Of a DNA stretch of 64,000 bases, positions 39,145-48,552 are shown in pieces. The DNA is from Woeseiaceae bacterium (lineage in GTDB: Bacteria; Pseudomonadota; Gammaproteobacteria; Steroidobacterales; Woeseiaceae), in NCBI GenBank assembly GCA_028279985.1, contig JANQMR010000016.1:248001-312000 (forward strand), read 5' to 3'. How positions within the stretch are numbered: the stretch's first letter is position 1; each line of letters starts with the position of its first letter. The notes under the pieces were generated by a model. The model was not told the DNA's origin and ran no database searches. It saw only the letters and a program-made list of their open reading frames with translations. Made by a program: the position numbers and the translations under genes.

Positions 39145-40263
39145 TCAGGCGTCCGGCGCCGAGACGACGCCGCGCGCAATCTGGTCACGCTCTATTGACT
39201 CGAACAAGGCCTTGAAGTTGCCTTCGCCGAAACCCTCGTCCTGCTTGCGCTGGATGAACTCGAAGAAGACCGGACCGATCATCAGCTCCGAGAAGATTTG
39301 CAACAGCAATCTCGGCTCGCCGCCATCGGTGCTGCCGTCTAACAGGATGCCGCGCGACTGAAGCTCCCCGACCGGCTCGCCATGGCCCGGCAGGCGCTCG
39401 TCCAGCATCTCGTAATACGCCCCGGGCGGCGCCGTCATGAACGGCATGCCCCGCTCCTTGAGCCTGTCCCAACAGGCGTAGAGATCGTCGCAGGTCAGCG
39501 CGATGTGCTGGATGCCTTCGCCGTTGTACGCCATCAGGAATTCCTCGATCTGGCCGGTATTGGCGGAAGCTTCCTCGTTCAACGGAATCCGGATCTTGCC
39601 GTCCGGCGCCGTCATGGCCTTGGACAACAGCCCGGTGTACTCGCCTTTGATGTCGAAATACCGGATCTCGCGGAAGTTGAACAGGTCCTCGTAGAACTTC
39701 GCCCAGTATTCCATCCGCCCGCGATAAACGTTGTGGGTCAGGTGGTCGATCTCGGTGAAACCGCAACCTTCGGGATGGCGATCGACGCCGTCGAAGAACT
39801 CGAAGTCGATGTCGTAAATCGTATTGCCGGGTTTGTAACGGTCGATCAGGTACAGCGGCGCGCCGCCGATGCCCTTGATAGCCGGGAGTCTGAGTTCCAT
39901 CGGCCCGGTCGGGATGTCGATCGGCTGCGCGCCGAGCTCGAGCGCCCGGTCGTAAGCGAAGTGTGCGTCCTTGACCCGAAACGCCATGCCGCAGGCCGAG
40001 GGTCCATGCTCCTGCGCGAAGTAGGCGGCGTGGCTCTTGGGCTCCTCGTTCAACACGAAGTTGATGCCGCCCTGGCGGTACAAGGTCACCTTCTTCGACC
40101 GGTGCCTGGCAACGGCCTCGAAGCCCATGGAGTGAAACACCGGTTCCAGCACACCCGGCTCTGGGGAAGCGAACTCGACGAACTCGAAGCCGTCGAGGTC
40201 CATTGGGTTTTCGAAAGAATCCGGGTTTTCGAAAGAACCGGGGTTTTCGAACGAATCGCTCAT
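39145..40263 (-). CDS. hppD: 4-hydroxyphenylpyruvate dioxygenase
   Basis: 372 residues from the ATG ending at 40263, preceded by AGGAGA. After a short N-terminal repeat region comes the two-VOC-domain HPPD fold. Iron ligands appear in I-D-H-L-T-H-N-V-Y (His), [10 protein letters not shown] (His) and F-E-F-I-Q-R-K (Glu). The [12 protein letters not shown] segment and [12 protein letters not shown] at the C-terminus are the classical HPPD signature. It converts 4-hydroxyphenylpyruvate to homogentisate. First gene of the minus-strand tyrosine operon, divergent from the AsnC-type regulator. Confidence 0.95.
   Translation of the reverse strand: MSDSFENPGSFENPDSFENPMDLDGFEFVEFASPEPGVLEPVFHSMGFEAVARHRSKKVTLYRQGGINFVLNEEPKSHAAYFAQEHGPSACGMAFRVKDAHFAYDRALELGAQPIDIPTGPMELRLPAIKGIGGAPLYLIDRYKPGNTIYDIDFEFFDGVDRHPEGCGFTEIDHLTHNVYRGRMEYWAKFYEDLFNFREIRYFDIKGEYTGLLSKAMTAPDGKIRIPLNEEASANTGQIEEFLMAYNGEGIQHIALTCDDLYACWDRLKERGMPFMTAPPGAYYEMLDERLPGHGEPVGELQSRGILLDGSTDGGEPRLLLQIFSELMIGPVFFEFIQRKQDEGFGEGNFKALFESIERDQIARGVVSAPDA
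40205..40258 (-). repeat. Three 18-bp tandem units in the hppD 5' coding region
   Basis: GGGTTTTCGAAAGAATCC and two close variants occupy 40205-40222, 40223-40240 and 40241-40258. On the coding strand they give a hexapeptide S-F-E-N-P-G/D/M immediately after the first two residues of HPPD. The frame is preserved. Confidence 0.93.
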
Positions 40264-40407
40264 GCGTTTCTCCTGGGTTTCTTCTGCACGGACTGTTCTC
40301 AGACATTATGCGCAAATCCAAGGCACTTCGTGTTCTAAAGTATTAGAGAAGCTGCTATATTTGAAACATAAATTCCGAAATGATTCCATAAATAGACAAG
40401 GTGTTTC

Positions 40408-40875
40408 ATGAAACTCTCGAGGGCGGACCGGCGGCTGCTCAACGAGCTGCAGCGCGACGCCACGCGCAACCAGGCGGAGCTGGCCCACTTGGCGGGGATG
40501 TCACGCACATCCTGTTGGCGGCGAATCCGGGATTTCGAAGACGCCGGGCTGATCGAAAGACAGGTCGCGCTCTTGAATCCGCGTCTTGCGGGCTTTCACA
40601 TCCACGTGCTGCTTGCGGTATCGATGACCGAGCACACGGACGAGAACCGCCAGGCCTTCGAACGCCACGTTGCGGACCTCGACGCAGTCACCGAGTGTTT
40701 CACGGTGGCGGGCGATCGCGATTACGTGCTGCACGTCGTCGCCGAGGACATGGAGCGCTACACGGAGTTTTTGAACTCGTGGATACTGAAACATCCCGCC
40801 GTGCGCTCTGCCAGCTCGACCTTCGTTTTGAGGCGCGTCAAATACACGACAATGTTACCGATTGGTAACGAGTGA
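40408..40875 (+). CDS. Lrp/AsnC-family regulator, likely of tyrosine catabolism
   Basis: 155 residues from ATG 40408. N-terminal helix-turn-helix: L-S-R-A-D-R-R-L-L-N-E-L-Q-R-D-A-T-R-N-Q-A-E-L-A, M-S-R-T-S-C-W-R-R-I-R-D-F-E-D-A-G-L-I-E-R. The C-terminal RAM (amino-acid-binding) domain has V-T-E-C-F-T-V-A-G-D-R-D-Y-V-L-H-V-V-A-E-D. It is divergent from hppD with a ~145 bp AT-rich intergenic region, so regulation of that operon in response to tyrosine or phenylalanine is the natural inference. The following ~280 bp (40876-41157) carry no recognisable gene. Confidence 0.92.
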   Translation: MKLSRADRRLLNELQRDATRNQAELAHLAGMSRTSCWRRIRDFEDAGLIERQVALLNPRLAGFHIHVLLAVSMTEHTDENRQAFERHVADLDAVTECFTVAGDRDYVLHVVAEDMERYTEFLNSWILKHPAVRSASSTFVLRRVKYTTMLPIGNE

Positions 40876-41157
40876 GCCTCCAAAGCGTCGCGCGCGACGC
40901 AGGCCTTCGGTCACGGGCAGGGGTGCCGGATGTGACCGGGTTCACAAGTCCGACAATCGGCCGGTTGCGTTGCGTTTTTCCAACAACAAGACGAATCTGC
41001 CGGCCGCAACGTTTGCCTCCATGTTGCCTAAATCGCAAAGGCGATTCTCCACGTCGGTGAAGACATAAAACTGTGTTGCGAGTCACCGACCCGTTCCGTC
41101 TCGGCTGATAAGCCATGACTTGTTTGCAAGCTGTCGAAAGAACGGGGAGGAGAGAAC

Positions 41158-41421
41158 ATGAAGTATCTGATACTGCTACTGGCCTTCTGCCTGACCGGAT
41201 GCGTTCAGACGGCCACACTGGAGGAACTCGAGTTCGAGGCCATGCAAACCGGCGACTGGTCACAGGTCGAGAAGCGCGAGAGGATCCTGGCGCGGCGCAT
41301 CGCGAGCCGCGGCATCAGTTGTCCGGTCGGCTATTCGAGTTATTGTGAGAACTTCGCGCTGGAGCAACGCTGCGCGTGCGTGTCCAGCGAGCAGTTGCGC
41401 AACATCTTGGCGATGCGCTGA
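41158..41421 (+). CDS. Small Cys-rich lipoprotein of unknown function
   Basis: 87 residues from ATG 41158, with GGGGAGGAG upstream. Signal M-K-Y-L-I-L-L-L-A-F-C-L-T-G-C with a L-T-G-C lipobox. The mature protein is charged and helical (L-E-E-L-E-F-E-A-M-Q-T-G-D-W-S-Q-V-E-K-R-E-R). It ends in a four-cysteine segment (I-S-C-P-V-G, S-Y-C-E-N, Q-R-C-A-C) that could form two disulfides. No family recognised. It sits alone between the AsnC regulator and the end of glgX. Confidence 0.78.
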   Translation: MKYLILLLAFCLTGCVQTATLEELEFEAMQTGDWSQVEKRERILARRIASRGISCPVGYSSYCENFALEQRCACVSSEQLRNILAMR

Positions 41422-41451
41422 CCGATACGCCGACTCGACCGCTATCGTTCA

Positions 41452-41495
41452 GCGCGAGTCCATCGCGAGTTCAGCACGAGTCCAGCGCGAGTACG
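41452..41495. repeat. Four 11-bp tandem units over the glgX stop region
   Basis: GCGCGAGTCCA, TCGCGAGTTCA, GCACGAGTCCA and GCGCGAGTACG occupy 41452-41495. The glgX stop codon lies within the array, so the repeat (not a multiple of three) sets the C-terminal residues and the stop position. Confidence 0.8.
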
Positions 41496-43570
41496 AGGCT
41501 CAAGGCGGGCAGCTCGAATTGTCCGCGACCCGTTTGCCTGGCGTCGTCGTCGGTGCCGAAGGCGGACCGCCAGGCCCGTCCGTGCTGCAATGCCGGCAGG
41601 TGAAAACGAACGTCGTCGTCGGATCCGTTCAGCAACACCGCAACCGTCGACGTCTCGCCGTCGGCATGGGTTTCCGAAAAGGCGACGCCGAATACTTGTC
41701 GTCCTTCCCAATCTTCATGCTGCATCGTCGAGCCGTTCGGGTGCAGCCAATGCAAATCGACGATGCCGCAACCGTTGTCGGTCCGGCCGTGCACGTAGCT
41801 TTGCTGGCGCAACAAGGGCAGCTCGCGCCTCAGCCGGATCAGTTCGCGGACCCGCTCCGTGAATGCCGGGTCGGTAGACAGCCCCGACCAGTCGATCCAG
41901 CCCGTCTCATTGTCCTGCGCGTAGGCGTTGTTGTTACCGGCCTGTGAGTTGCCCAGCTCGTCGCCTGCGAGCAGCAACGGCGTGCCCTGCGAGAAAAACA
42001 GCGTAGCCAGCAGATTGAGCCGGTGTTTGCGGCGTTTTTGCACGATCTCCGGGTCGTCGGTCGCGCCTTCGACGCCGTGATTGCAACTGTAGTTGTGCGA
42101 ATGGCCATCGCGGTTGTTCTCACCGTTGGCCTCGTTGTGGCGCCGCTCGTAACTGACGACGTCGCTGAGCGTGAAACCGTCGTGCGCCGTGATCAGGTTG
42201 ACGCTCGAGAACGGCGGCCTGCCCTGGGAATCGAAGAGCTCGGCCGAGCCGTGCAGGCGGCCGGCCAGCTCGCCGCTCATGTTCTCGTCGCCGCGCCAGA
42301 AGCGTCGCGCCGCGTCCCGAAAACGATCGTTCCATTCCGCCCATCGCGGCGGAAAACCGCCCAAGCGGTAACCGCCCGGACCGACGTCCCAGGGTTCGGC
42401 GATCATTTTCACCTGTGCGAGCTCAGGGTCCTCGCCGATCGCCTGCAACAGCGGGTGCCGGTTCGAGAACCCCCCGGCGTGACGTCCGAGCACCGTCGCC
42501 AGGTCGAAACGGAAGCCGTCGACGCCCATGTCCTTGGCCCAGTAGCGAAGGCTGTCGATGACGAGCTGGCGCGTCCTGGAATGATCGACGTTCAGTGTGT
42601 TGCCGGTGCCGGTGTCGTTCACGTAACGGCCGGGTTCGCCCGCCTCGCAGCGGTAATAGGCGGCGTTGTCGATGCCGCGGAACGACAGCGTCGGCCCGAA
42701 GCGGTCGCTCTCGCCGGTATGGTTGTAGGCGACGTCCATGATCAGCTCGAGTCCCGCATCGTGTACGGCGCTAACCATGTCGATGAACTCGGCGATCGCG
42801 TCCCCGCGCGCATACCGCGGCATCGGAGAAAAAAAACCGATCGTGTTGTATCCCCAGTAGTTGCGCAGGCCCAGATCGACGAGATGACGCTCGTCGATGA
42901 ACGCCTGAACGGGCAAGAGCTCCAGCGAAGTGACGCCCAGCGCTTTGAGGTAGGCCAGCACTTCGCCGTTTCGCATCCCGGCGAAAGTGCCCCGGGCATC
43001 TTCCTCGACGGCGGGATGGCGCATCGTGTAGCCGCGGACATTGGCTTCGTAGAATACGGTTTCAGTCCACGGCGTTCTGCGGCCGGGTTTCGGTGGGCGC
43101 ATGCGCTTGGCACAGACCACCGATTTCGGGACGAAGGCGGCGCTGTCCAGTTTGTTGATCGAAAGCGGACCGGAATCCGGGTAGCGACGATTATCGCCAT
43201 AGTCGCCATAGTCGCCATAACTGCGATCATCGCAACGATAGTCGAATACCGCTTCGTTCCACACGAACTCGCCGTCGAGCAGCCGGGCGTAGGGGTCGAT
43301 CAGCAGCTTGGCGGGGTTGCAGCGCAGTCCCTGTTCCGGTTCGTAAGGACCGTGAATCCGATAGCCGTAACGTTGTCCGGGACGGCAGCCGGGCAGGTAG
43401 CCATGCCAGACGTCGGCCGTTTTCCGAGGCAGTTCGTAACGGCCGGTCTCCTTTCCGTCTCGGTCGAACAGGCACAGCTCAACTCGTTCGGCAACCGACG
43501 AAAACAAGGCGAAATTGACGCCGTCCGCGTCCGCAGTCGCGCCCAGTGGCACATTGGCGCCGGCTTCCAT
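41471..43570 (-). CDS. glgX: Glycogen debranching enzyme
   Basis: About 699 residues from ATG 43570 (GTG 43573 immediately before is also possible). N-terminal CBM48-like domain: P-L-G-A-T-A-D-A-D-G-V-N-F-A-L-F-S. GH13 catalytic barrel with D-V-A-Y-N-H-T-G-E, G-F-R-F-D-L-A-T-V-L-G (nucleophile Asp), M-I-A-E-P-W-D-V-G-P-G-G-Y (Glu) and F-V/N-L-I-T-A-H-D-G-F-T-L (Asp). It hydrolyses alpha-1,6 branches of phosphorylase-limited glycogen. It ends the minus-strand malQ-glgCABPX run, ~150 bp downstream of glgP. A Y-G-D repeat interrupts the N-terminal third. Confidence 0.95.
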   Translation of the reverse strand: MEAGANVPLGATADADGVNFALFSSVAERVELCLFDRDGKETGRYELPRKTADVWHGYLPGCRPGQRYGYRIHGPYEPEQGLRCNPAKLLIDPYARLLDGEFVWNEAVFDYRCDDRSYGDYGDYGDNRRYPDSGPLSINKLDSAAFVPKSVVCAKRMRPPKPGRRTPWTETVFYEANVRGYTMRHPAVEEDARGTFAGMRNGEVLAYLKALGVTSLELLPVQAFIDERHLVDLGLRNYWGYNTIGFFSPMPRYARGDAIAEFIDMVSAVHDAGLELIMDVAYNHTGESDRFGPTLSFRGIDNAAYYRCEAGEPGRYVNDTGTGNTLNVDHSRTRQLVIDSLRYWAKDMGVDGFRFDLATVLGRHAGGFSNRHPLLQAIGEDPELAQVKMIAEPWDVGPGGYRLGGFPPRWAEWNDRFRDAARRFWRGDENMSGELAGRLHGSAELFDSQGRPPFSSVNLITAHDGFTLSDVVSYERRHNEANGENNRDGHSHNYSCNHGVEGATDDPEIVQKRRKHRLNLLATLFFSQGTPLLLAGDELGNSQAGNNNAYAQDNETGWIDWSGLSTDPAFTERVRELIRLRRELPLLRQQSYVHGRTDNGCGIVDLHWLHPNGSTMQHEDWEGRQVFGVAFSETHADGETSTVAVLLNGSDDDVRFHLPALQHGRAWRSAFGTDDDARQTGRGQFELPALSLVLALDSC
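43194..43220 (-). repeat. Three 9-bp units in glgX
   Basis: TCGCCATAG, TCGCCATAG and TCGCCATAA at 43194-43220 encode Y-G-D-Y-G-D-Y-G-D in a surface loop between the CBM48-like domain and the barrel. The frame is kept. Confidence 0.9.
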
Positions 43571-43705
43571 CACGAGTATCCCGTCCCGCAGTTACCTTGT
43601 TTCATTCACCGCGTACTTCAGCGTCCGGCGGCCTTGCGGCTCCTCGCAACGGCTCACTCGTCGCCGCGCCGCTTGCGACAAACCGCACGCCCGACCGATA
43701 CGGGA

Positions 43706-43728
43706 TTATTGCGGGACAGGACGCTAGA
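43706..43728. repeat. Dispersed TTATTGCGGGACAGGAC element, copy 1
   Basis: TTATTGCGGGACAGGACGCTAGA, just 3' of glgP, matches 58052-58075 (TTATTTGCGGGACAGGACACTAGA) with one insertion and one substitution. At 58 kb it directly precedes a REP pair. It overlaps the glgP stop codon here. Confidence 0.65.
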
Positions 43729-46327
43729 CCTCGAGCACGATCGGGTCCGCGTGCCAGATCTCGTCGTTGTAGTCCCGCATCGTGCGGTCGGTCGAGAAAC
43801 GTCCGGAGGCGGCCGTGTTCAGTATGCTCTTGCGGGTCCAGTCGTCGACGTCCCGGAACGCCGCGTTGGCACGGGCCTGGGCGTCGACGTAACTGCGGAA
43901 GTCGGCGGCCGTCATCCACGGATCGGACGGCTCACGGATCGAGCGCAGCACGTCGTCGAAAACGCCGGGCTCGAAACGATTGAAGTGCCCGCTCTCGAGC
44001 AGCTTGACGACACGGCTGAAGTCGCTGTCGGCATCGATGATGTCGTCGGGCCTGTAGTGCCCCCGCATTGCCTGGACTTCTTCGACATTGAGGCCGAACA
44101 GGAAAAAGTTGTCCTCGCCGACCGCCTCGCGAATTTCGACATTGGCGCCGTCCAGGGTGCCGATCGTAATCGCCCCGTTCATCATGAATTTCATATTGCC
44201 GGTGCCGGACGCTTCCTTGCCGGCGGTAGAGATCTGCTCGGACAGATCGGCCGCCGGACAGATCAACTCCATCGCCGAGACGTTGTAGTCCGGATAGAAG
44301 ATCATCCGCAGGCGGTCGGCCATGATCGGGTCCGAGTTGATCACGCGCGCGACGTTGTTGATGCACTTGATGGTCCGTTTCGCCATCGCGTAACCCGGCG
44401 CCGCTTTGCCGCCGATGATGATCGCGCGCGGCACGAGTTCGTCGCCGTCGCCGCGGCGGATCCGGTCGTAGAGGTGCACGGCATGCAGCACGTTCAGCAA
44501 TTGCCGCTTGTATTCGTGAAGGCGCTTGACCTGCACGTCGAACATCATCGCCGGCGGGACTTCGATCCCGGTAAGCTCGGTCAACCGGCGCGACAGGCGA
44601 ACCTTGTTGGCGAGCTTGACGTGACGCCACAGGCGCTGGAACTCGCGGTCGTCGGCATGGTCGCGCAGGCGGCCGATCTGCGACAGGTCGACGACCCAAT
44701 CGTCGCCGATCGCCTCGGTGATCAGGTCGCTGAGCCCCGGGTTACAGGCGGCCAGCCAGCGGCGCTGGGTGACGCCGTTGGTCTTGTTGTTGAACTTGTG
44801 CGGCCAGAGTTCGGCAAAATCGCGGAACAGGCCTTCCCGCAACAGGCGCGAATGCAACCCGGCGACGCCGTTGACCGAGAAACTGCCGACGATGGCGAGA
44901 TAGGCCATCCGGATCATCGGTTCGTCGCCTTCCTGGATCAAGGACATGCGCCGGATACGCTCGCTGTCGCCCGGCCAGCGATGGCTGATCTCGGCGATGA
45001 AGCGCGCGTTGATCTCGTAGATGATCTCGAGCAGCCGCGGCAGCAGCCGGCGGAACATCGCAACCGGCCACTTCTCGAGCGCCTCCGGCAGCAGCGTGTG
45101 ATTGGTGTACGCCATCGTCCTGCCGGTGATATCCCAGGCTTCGTCCCAGCCCATGTGCAGCTCGTCGATCAAGAGGCGCATCAGTTCCGCGACGGCGATG
45201 GCTGGGTGGGTGTCGTTGAGCTGGAACACGTTTTTGTCGGCGAATCCCGCGAAGTCGTCACCGTGCAGCGACTGCCAGAACCGGATCGTGTCCTGCAGGC
45301 TCGCCGACGCCAGGAAATACTGCTGCTTGAGCCTCAACTCCTGGCCGTTGTAGGTTTCGGCGTTCGGGTACAACACCATCGTGATGTTCTCGGCCTCGTT
45401 CTTGGCCGCCACCGCATCGCCGTAGTCGCCGGCGTTGAACTCCTCGAGGTTGAAAGCGTCGGTCGCCGCGGCCGACCAGAGCCTCAGGGTATTGCAGACG
45501 TCGTTGCGATAGCCCGGTATCGGCACGTCGTAGGGGATCGCCATGACGTCATGCGTATCCACCCACAGGTAACGCGTCTCGCCCCGGGAGTCGACGTAAC
45601 TGGTCGTGCGGCCGCCGAACTTGATGCGTTTGGCGAACTCGAATCGCTTGACCTCCCAAGGAAAGCCCTCGCGCAGCCACGGGTCCGGTTCTTCCACCTG
45701 GTAACCGTTGTCGATGCGCTGGTGGAACATGCCGTACTGATAACGGATGCCGTAACCGATGACCGGCAGCGACAGGGTCGCGCAGCTATCGAGGAAACAG
45801 GCGGCGAGCCTGCCCAGTCCGCCGTTGCCCAGGCCCGCGTCCAGCTCGCGTTCGTAGACCTCCTCGATCTCGAGCCCGAGCCGGCTCAGCGCCTCCCGGG
45901 TTTCCGCTTCGACGCCGAGATTCAACAGCGCGTTACGCAACAGCCTGCCCATCAGAAACTCCAGCGACAGGTAGGCGACGCGGCGGTTGTTGTTGCGTTC
46001 CAGCGCCATCCGGGTTTTGCCCCAGCGCTCCATCAGCCGGTCGCGGACAGCAAACACGACGGCCTGGTAGGGATAAGGCGAGCGCGTACGTATCGTGCGC
46101 CGGCCCAGCAGGCGGCCGAAGTAGTGCGTGAAGTCTTCGAGGATGGCGTCGGCGGTCATCGGCCGGTCGGGCGACTGCAGGAGCTCGATCTCGCCGATAC
46201 CGGCTTTGTCGGATCTATTGCCTAAGGATCTGTTTTCCGAGGATCTGTTTTCCAAGGATGTATTTTCCGAGGATCTATTTTCCAATGGTTTATTGCCCAA
46301 TGATTCATCGCCTAATCTGGTGGCCAT
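43724..46327 (-). CDS. glgP: Glycogen/maltodextrin phosphorylase
   Basis: 867 residues. After an N-terminal repetitive stretch of ~45 residues comes the GT35 fold. V-A-Y-L-S-L-E-F-L-M-G-R-L-L-R-N-A-L and A-G-L-G-N-G-G-L-G-R-L-A-A-C-F-L-D-S are early motifs. Q-L-N-D-T-H-P-A-I-A-V-A-E-L-M-R and N-H-T-L-L-P-E-A-L-E follow. The PLP site is E-A-S-G-T-G-N-M-K-F-M-M-N-G (Lys). It releases glucose-1-phosphate from alpha-1,4 glucan chains. 20 bp after glgB; part of the glycogen operon. Family members are usually ~800-830 residues, so the repeat tract accounts for the extra length. Confidence 0.95.
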   Translation of the reverse strand: MATRLGDESLGNKPLENRSSENTSLENRSSENRSLGNRSDKAGIGEIELLQSPDRPMTADAILEDFTHYFGRLLGRRTIRTRSPYPYQAVVFAVRDRLMERWGKTRMALERNNNRRVAYLSLEFLMGRLLRNALLNLGVEAETREALSRLGLEIEEVYERELDAGLGNGGLGRLAACFLDSCATLSLPVIGYGIRYQYGMFHQRIDNGYQVEEPDPWLREGFPWEVKRFEFAKRIKFGGRTTSYVDSRGETRYLWVDTHDVMAIPYDVPIPGYRNDVCNTLRLWSAAATDAFNLEEFNAGDYGDAVAAKNEAENITMVLYPNAETYNGQELRLKQQYFLASASLQDTIRFWQSLHGDDFAGFADKNVFQLNDTHPAIAVAELMRLLIDELHMGWDEAWDITGRTMAYTNHTLLPEALEKWPVAMFRRLLPRLLEIIYEINARFIAEISHRWPGDSERIRRMSLIQEGDEPMIRMAYLAIVGSFSVNGVAGLHSRLLREGLFRDFAELWPHKFNNKTNGVTQRRWLAACNPGLSDLITEAIGDDWVVDLSQIGRLRDHADDREFQRLWRHVKLANKVRLSRRLTELTGIEVPPAMMFDVQVKRLHEYKRQLLNVLHAVHLYDRIRRGDGDELVPRAIIIGGKAAPGYAMAKRTIKCINNVARVINSDPIMADRLRMIFYPDYNVSAMELICPAADLSEQISTAGKEASGTGNMKFMMNGAITIGTLDGANVEIREAVGEDNFFLFGLNVEEVQAMRGHYRPDDIIDADSDFSRVVKLLESGHFNRFEPGVFDDVLRSIREPSDPWMTAADFRSYVDAQARANAAFRDVDDWTRKSILNTAASGRFSTDRTMRDYNDEIWHADPIVLEV
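46211..46315 (-). repeat. Seven 15-bp tandem units encoding the glgP N-terminus
   Basis: Seven contiguous 15-bp units (GGATCTGTTTTCCGA and variants) span 46211-46315. On the coding strand they give seven pentapeptides of the type (L/S)-(G/E)-(N/D)-x-(S/P). They sit just after the first codons and before the phosphorylase domain. The outer units are most diverged, the central ones nearly identical. Confidence 0.95.
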
Positions 46328-46347
46328 GTCGTTCCCTTACGGGTGGA

Positions 46348-48552
46348 TCATTCCGCCGCCGGGGCCAGCAGCACGGTGGCCAACGGCGGCAGGGTCAACA
46401 CCAGCGAGTGCGGCCGTCCGTGGCAGCCGGTATCGCTTGCCTCGATGTCCGGGTGCGTCACCCCGCTGCCGCCATAGTGATCGGCATCCGTGTTGATCAG
46501 TTCGCGATAGCGCCCGGCACCCGGCACACCCAGCCTGAAATTATGCCGCACGATCGGCGTCAGATTGGTGACGCAGACGACAAATCCGCCATGCGAATCG
46601 CGGCGCAACCAAGAAAACACGCTGTTGTCGCGGTCGTTCCAGTCGATCCACTCGAAACCGTCGTGACTGAAGTCGACTTCGTACAATGCGGGGGTTGCGG
46701 CATACAGCCGGTTCAGGTCACGGACCAGCCTTTGTATCCCCTGGTGCGGCGGATACTCCAGCAGGTGCCAGTCCAGCGAGCGGTCGTGATTCCATTCGTC
46801 GTGCTGGGCGATCTCGCTGCCCATGAACAGCAGTTTCTTGCCGGGGTGTGCGTACATCGCACCGAAATAGGCGCGGAGATTCGCGAAGCGCTGCCAGATG
46901 TCCCCGGGCATGCGACCGAGCAGGGACCGTTTCCCATGCACTACCTCGTCGTGCGACAGCGGCAGGACGAAATTCTCGTTGAAGGCGTAGACGAGGCCGA
47001 AGGTCATCTTGTCGTGATGGTGCTTGCGGTGTACCGGGTCCTCGCCCATATAAGACAAGGTGTCGTTCATCCAGCCCATGTTCCATTTGTAGGTGAAACC
47101 CAGGCCGCCGGTATCGACCGGTCGCGACACGCCGGGCCAGGCGGTGGACTCCTCGGCGAACGACGTAGCGCCGTGCGCGTGCAGCTCGCGGTTCAGACGG
47201 CGCAGGAACTCCACCGCCTCGAGATTCTCGTTGCCGCCGAACTCGTTCGGCAGCCACTCGCCGTGGCCGCGCGAGTAATCGAGGTAGAGCATCGAGGCCA
47301 CGGCGTCCACGCGCAAAGCGTCGATGTGGAATTCCTCGATCCAGTACAGCGCGCTGCCGATCAGGTAATTACAGACCTCGCGGCGGCCGAAATTGAATAC
47401 CAAGGTGCCCCAGTCGGCGTGTTCGCCCTTGCGCGGATCGTCATGCTCGTACAAGGCGGTGCCGTCGAAGCGCCGCAGGCCGTGTTCGTCGCGCGGAAAA
47501 TGGGCCGGTACCCAATCGACGATGACGCCCAGGCCCGCCGCGTGGCAGCGATCCACGAAGTAACGAAAGTCGTCGGGCTCGCCGAAGCGTTCCGTCGGCG
47601 CGAAAAGCCCGATCGGCTGATAGCCCCAGGAGCCGTCGAAAGGATGCTCGGTGACCGGTAACAGTTCGACATGGGTGAAACCCATGTCGCTGACGTAAGG
47701 CACCAGCTCCTCGGCGAGTTCGCGGTAGCTCAGGTAACGGTCGTCGTCTTCGGGTTTGCGCCGCCAGGAGCCCAGGTGCACCTCGTAGATACTGAGCGGG
47801 CGGTCGAGCGCCGGTTCGTTGCCGCGGCGCTCGAGCCACTCGCCGTCGGACCACTCGTAGCCGCTTTCGTAGACGATCGAGGCATTACCCGGCGGCGGCT
47901 CGTGATAGTTGGCGAAAGGATCGCCCTTGAACGGCAACAGATCGCCGTTGCGGTCGAGCAGCTCGTATTTGTACCGGTCGCCGGGACCGACGCCGGGAAT
48001 GAAGATCTCCCAGATCCCGTTGCCCGGATGCAGGCGCATGACGTGGCGCCGGCCGTCCCAGTCGTTGAAGCTGCCGATGACGCTGACCCGCGAGGCGTTC
48101 GGCGCCCAGACGGCAAACCGCGTGCCCCTGACGCCGTCGAAGCTTCGGACCCGGGCGCCGAGCTTCTGGTAGATGTTCTTGTCGGATCCTTCGCCGAGCA
48201 GATAGAGGTCCACGTCCCCCAGGGTCTGCGAGAACCGGTAAGGGTCCTCGACGGTGTACTCGATGCCGTCCATCGTCGTGACGCGCAGGCGATAGTCGCC
48301 TGGTCGCGGCGGCATCGATGCGACGAAAAGGCCCGCTTCATGCGCGCGTTCCATCTCCGCCAGGTGCCCGCCGCCGGCATCGATCAGCTCGACCTGCGCC
48401 GCCTGCGGCTGAAACGTCCGGACCAGGTGGACGTCACCCGAGCGGTGCGGTCCGAGCACCGAGAACGGGTCGGCGTGCCTGCCGTCGACGACGGCCTCGA
48501 AGGCCGCCTTGTTGCGTTTGCTGTCCGCTACGATTGCGTCAGTCGGGCTCAT
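46348..48552 (-). CDS. glgB: 1,4-alpha-glucan branching enzyme
   Basis: 734 residues from the ATG ending at 48552, which overlaps the glgA stop by 14 bp. Earlier in-frame Met codons lie inside glgA. Two N-terminal beta domains ([11 protein letters not shown], then [26 protein letters not shown]48) precede the GH13 barrel. Catalytic motifs: [15 protein letters not shown] (Asp), F-A-E-E-S-T-A-W-P (Glu), [10 protein letters not shown] (Asp). It makes alpha-1,6 branches in glycogen. Length and both N-terminal domains fit the classical enterobacterial form. Confidence 0.96.
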   Translation of the reverse strand: MSPTDAIVADSKRNKAAFEAVVDGRHADPFSVLGPHRSGDVHLVRTFQPQAAQVELIDAGGGHLAEMERAHEAGLFVASMPPRPGDYRLRVTTMDGIEYTVEDPYRFSQTLGDVDLYLLGEGSDKNIYQKLGARVRSFDGVRGTRFAVWAPNASRVSVIGSFNDWDGRRHVMRLHPGNGIWEIFIPGVGPGDRYKYELLDRNGDLLPFKGDPFANYHEPPPGNASIVYESGYEWSDGEWLERRGNEPALDRPLSIYEVHLGSWRRKPEDDDRYLSYRELAEELVPYVSDMGFTHVELLPVTEHPFDGSWGYQPIGLFAPTERFGEPDDFRYFVDRCHAAGLGVIVDWVPAHFPRDEHGLRRFDGTALYEHDDPRKGEHADWGTLVFNFGRREVCNYLIGSALYWIEEFHIDALRVDAVASMLYLDYSRGHGEWLPNEFGGNENLEAVEFLRRLNRELHAHGATSFAEESTAWPGVSRPVDTGGLGFTYKWNMGWMNDTLSYMGEDPVHRKHHHDKMTFGLVYAFNENFVLPLSHDEVVHGKRSLLGRMPGDIWQRFANLRAYFGAMYAHPGKKLLFMGSEIAQHDEWNHDRSLDWHLLEYPPHQGIQRLVRDLNRLYAATPALYEVDFSHDGFEWIDWNDRDNSVFSWLRRDSHGGFVVCVTNLTPIVRHNFRLGVPGAGRYRELINTDADHYGGSGVTHPDIEASDTGCHGRPHSLVLTLPPLATVLLAPAAE

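Noticed and set aside
42023..46225. Very long plus-strand open frame (1400 codons) opposite glgX/glgP
   Set aside because: It is the antisense of two intact glycogen genes with full catalytic motifs. Long antisense frames are expected at high GC and this one has no recognisable domain.
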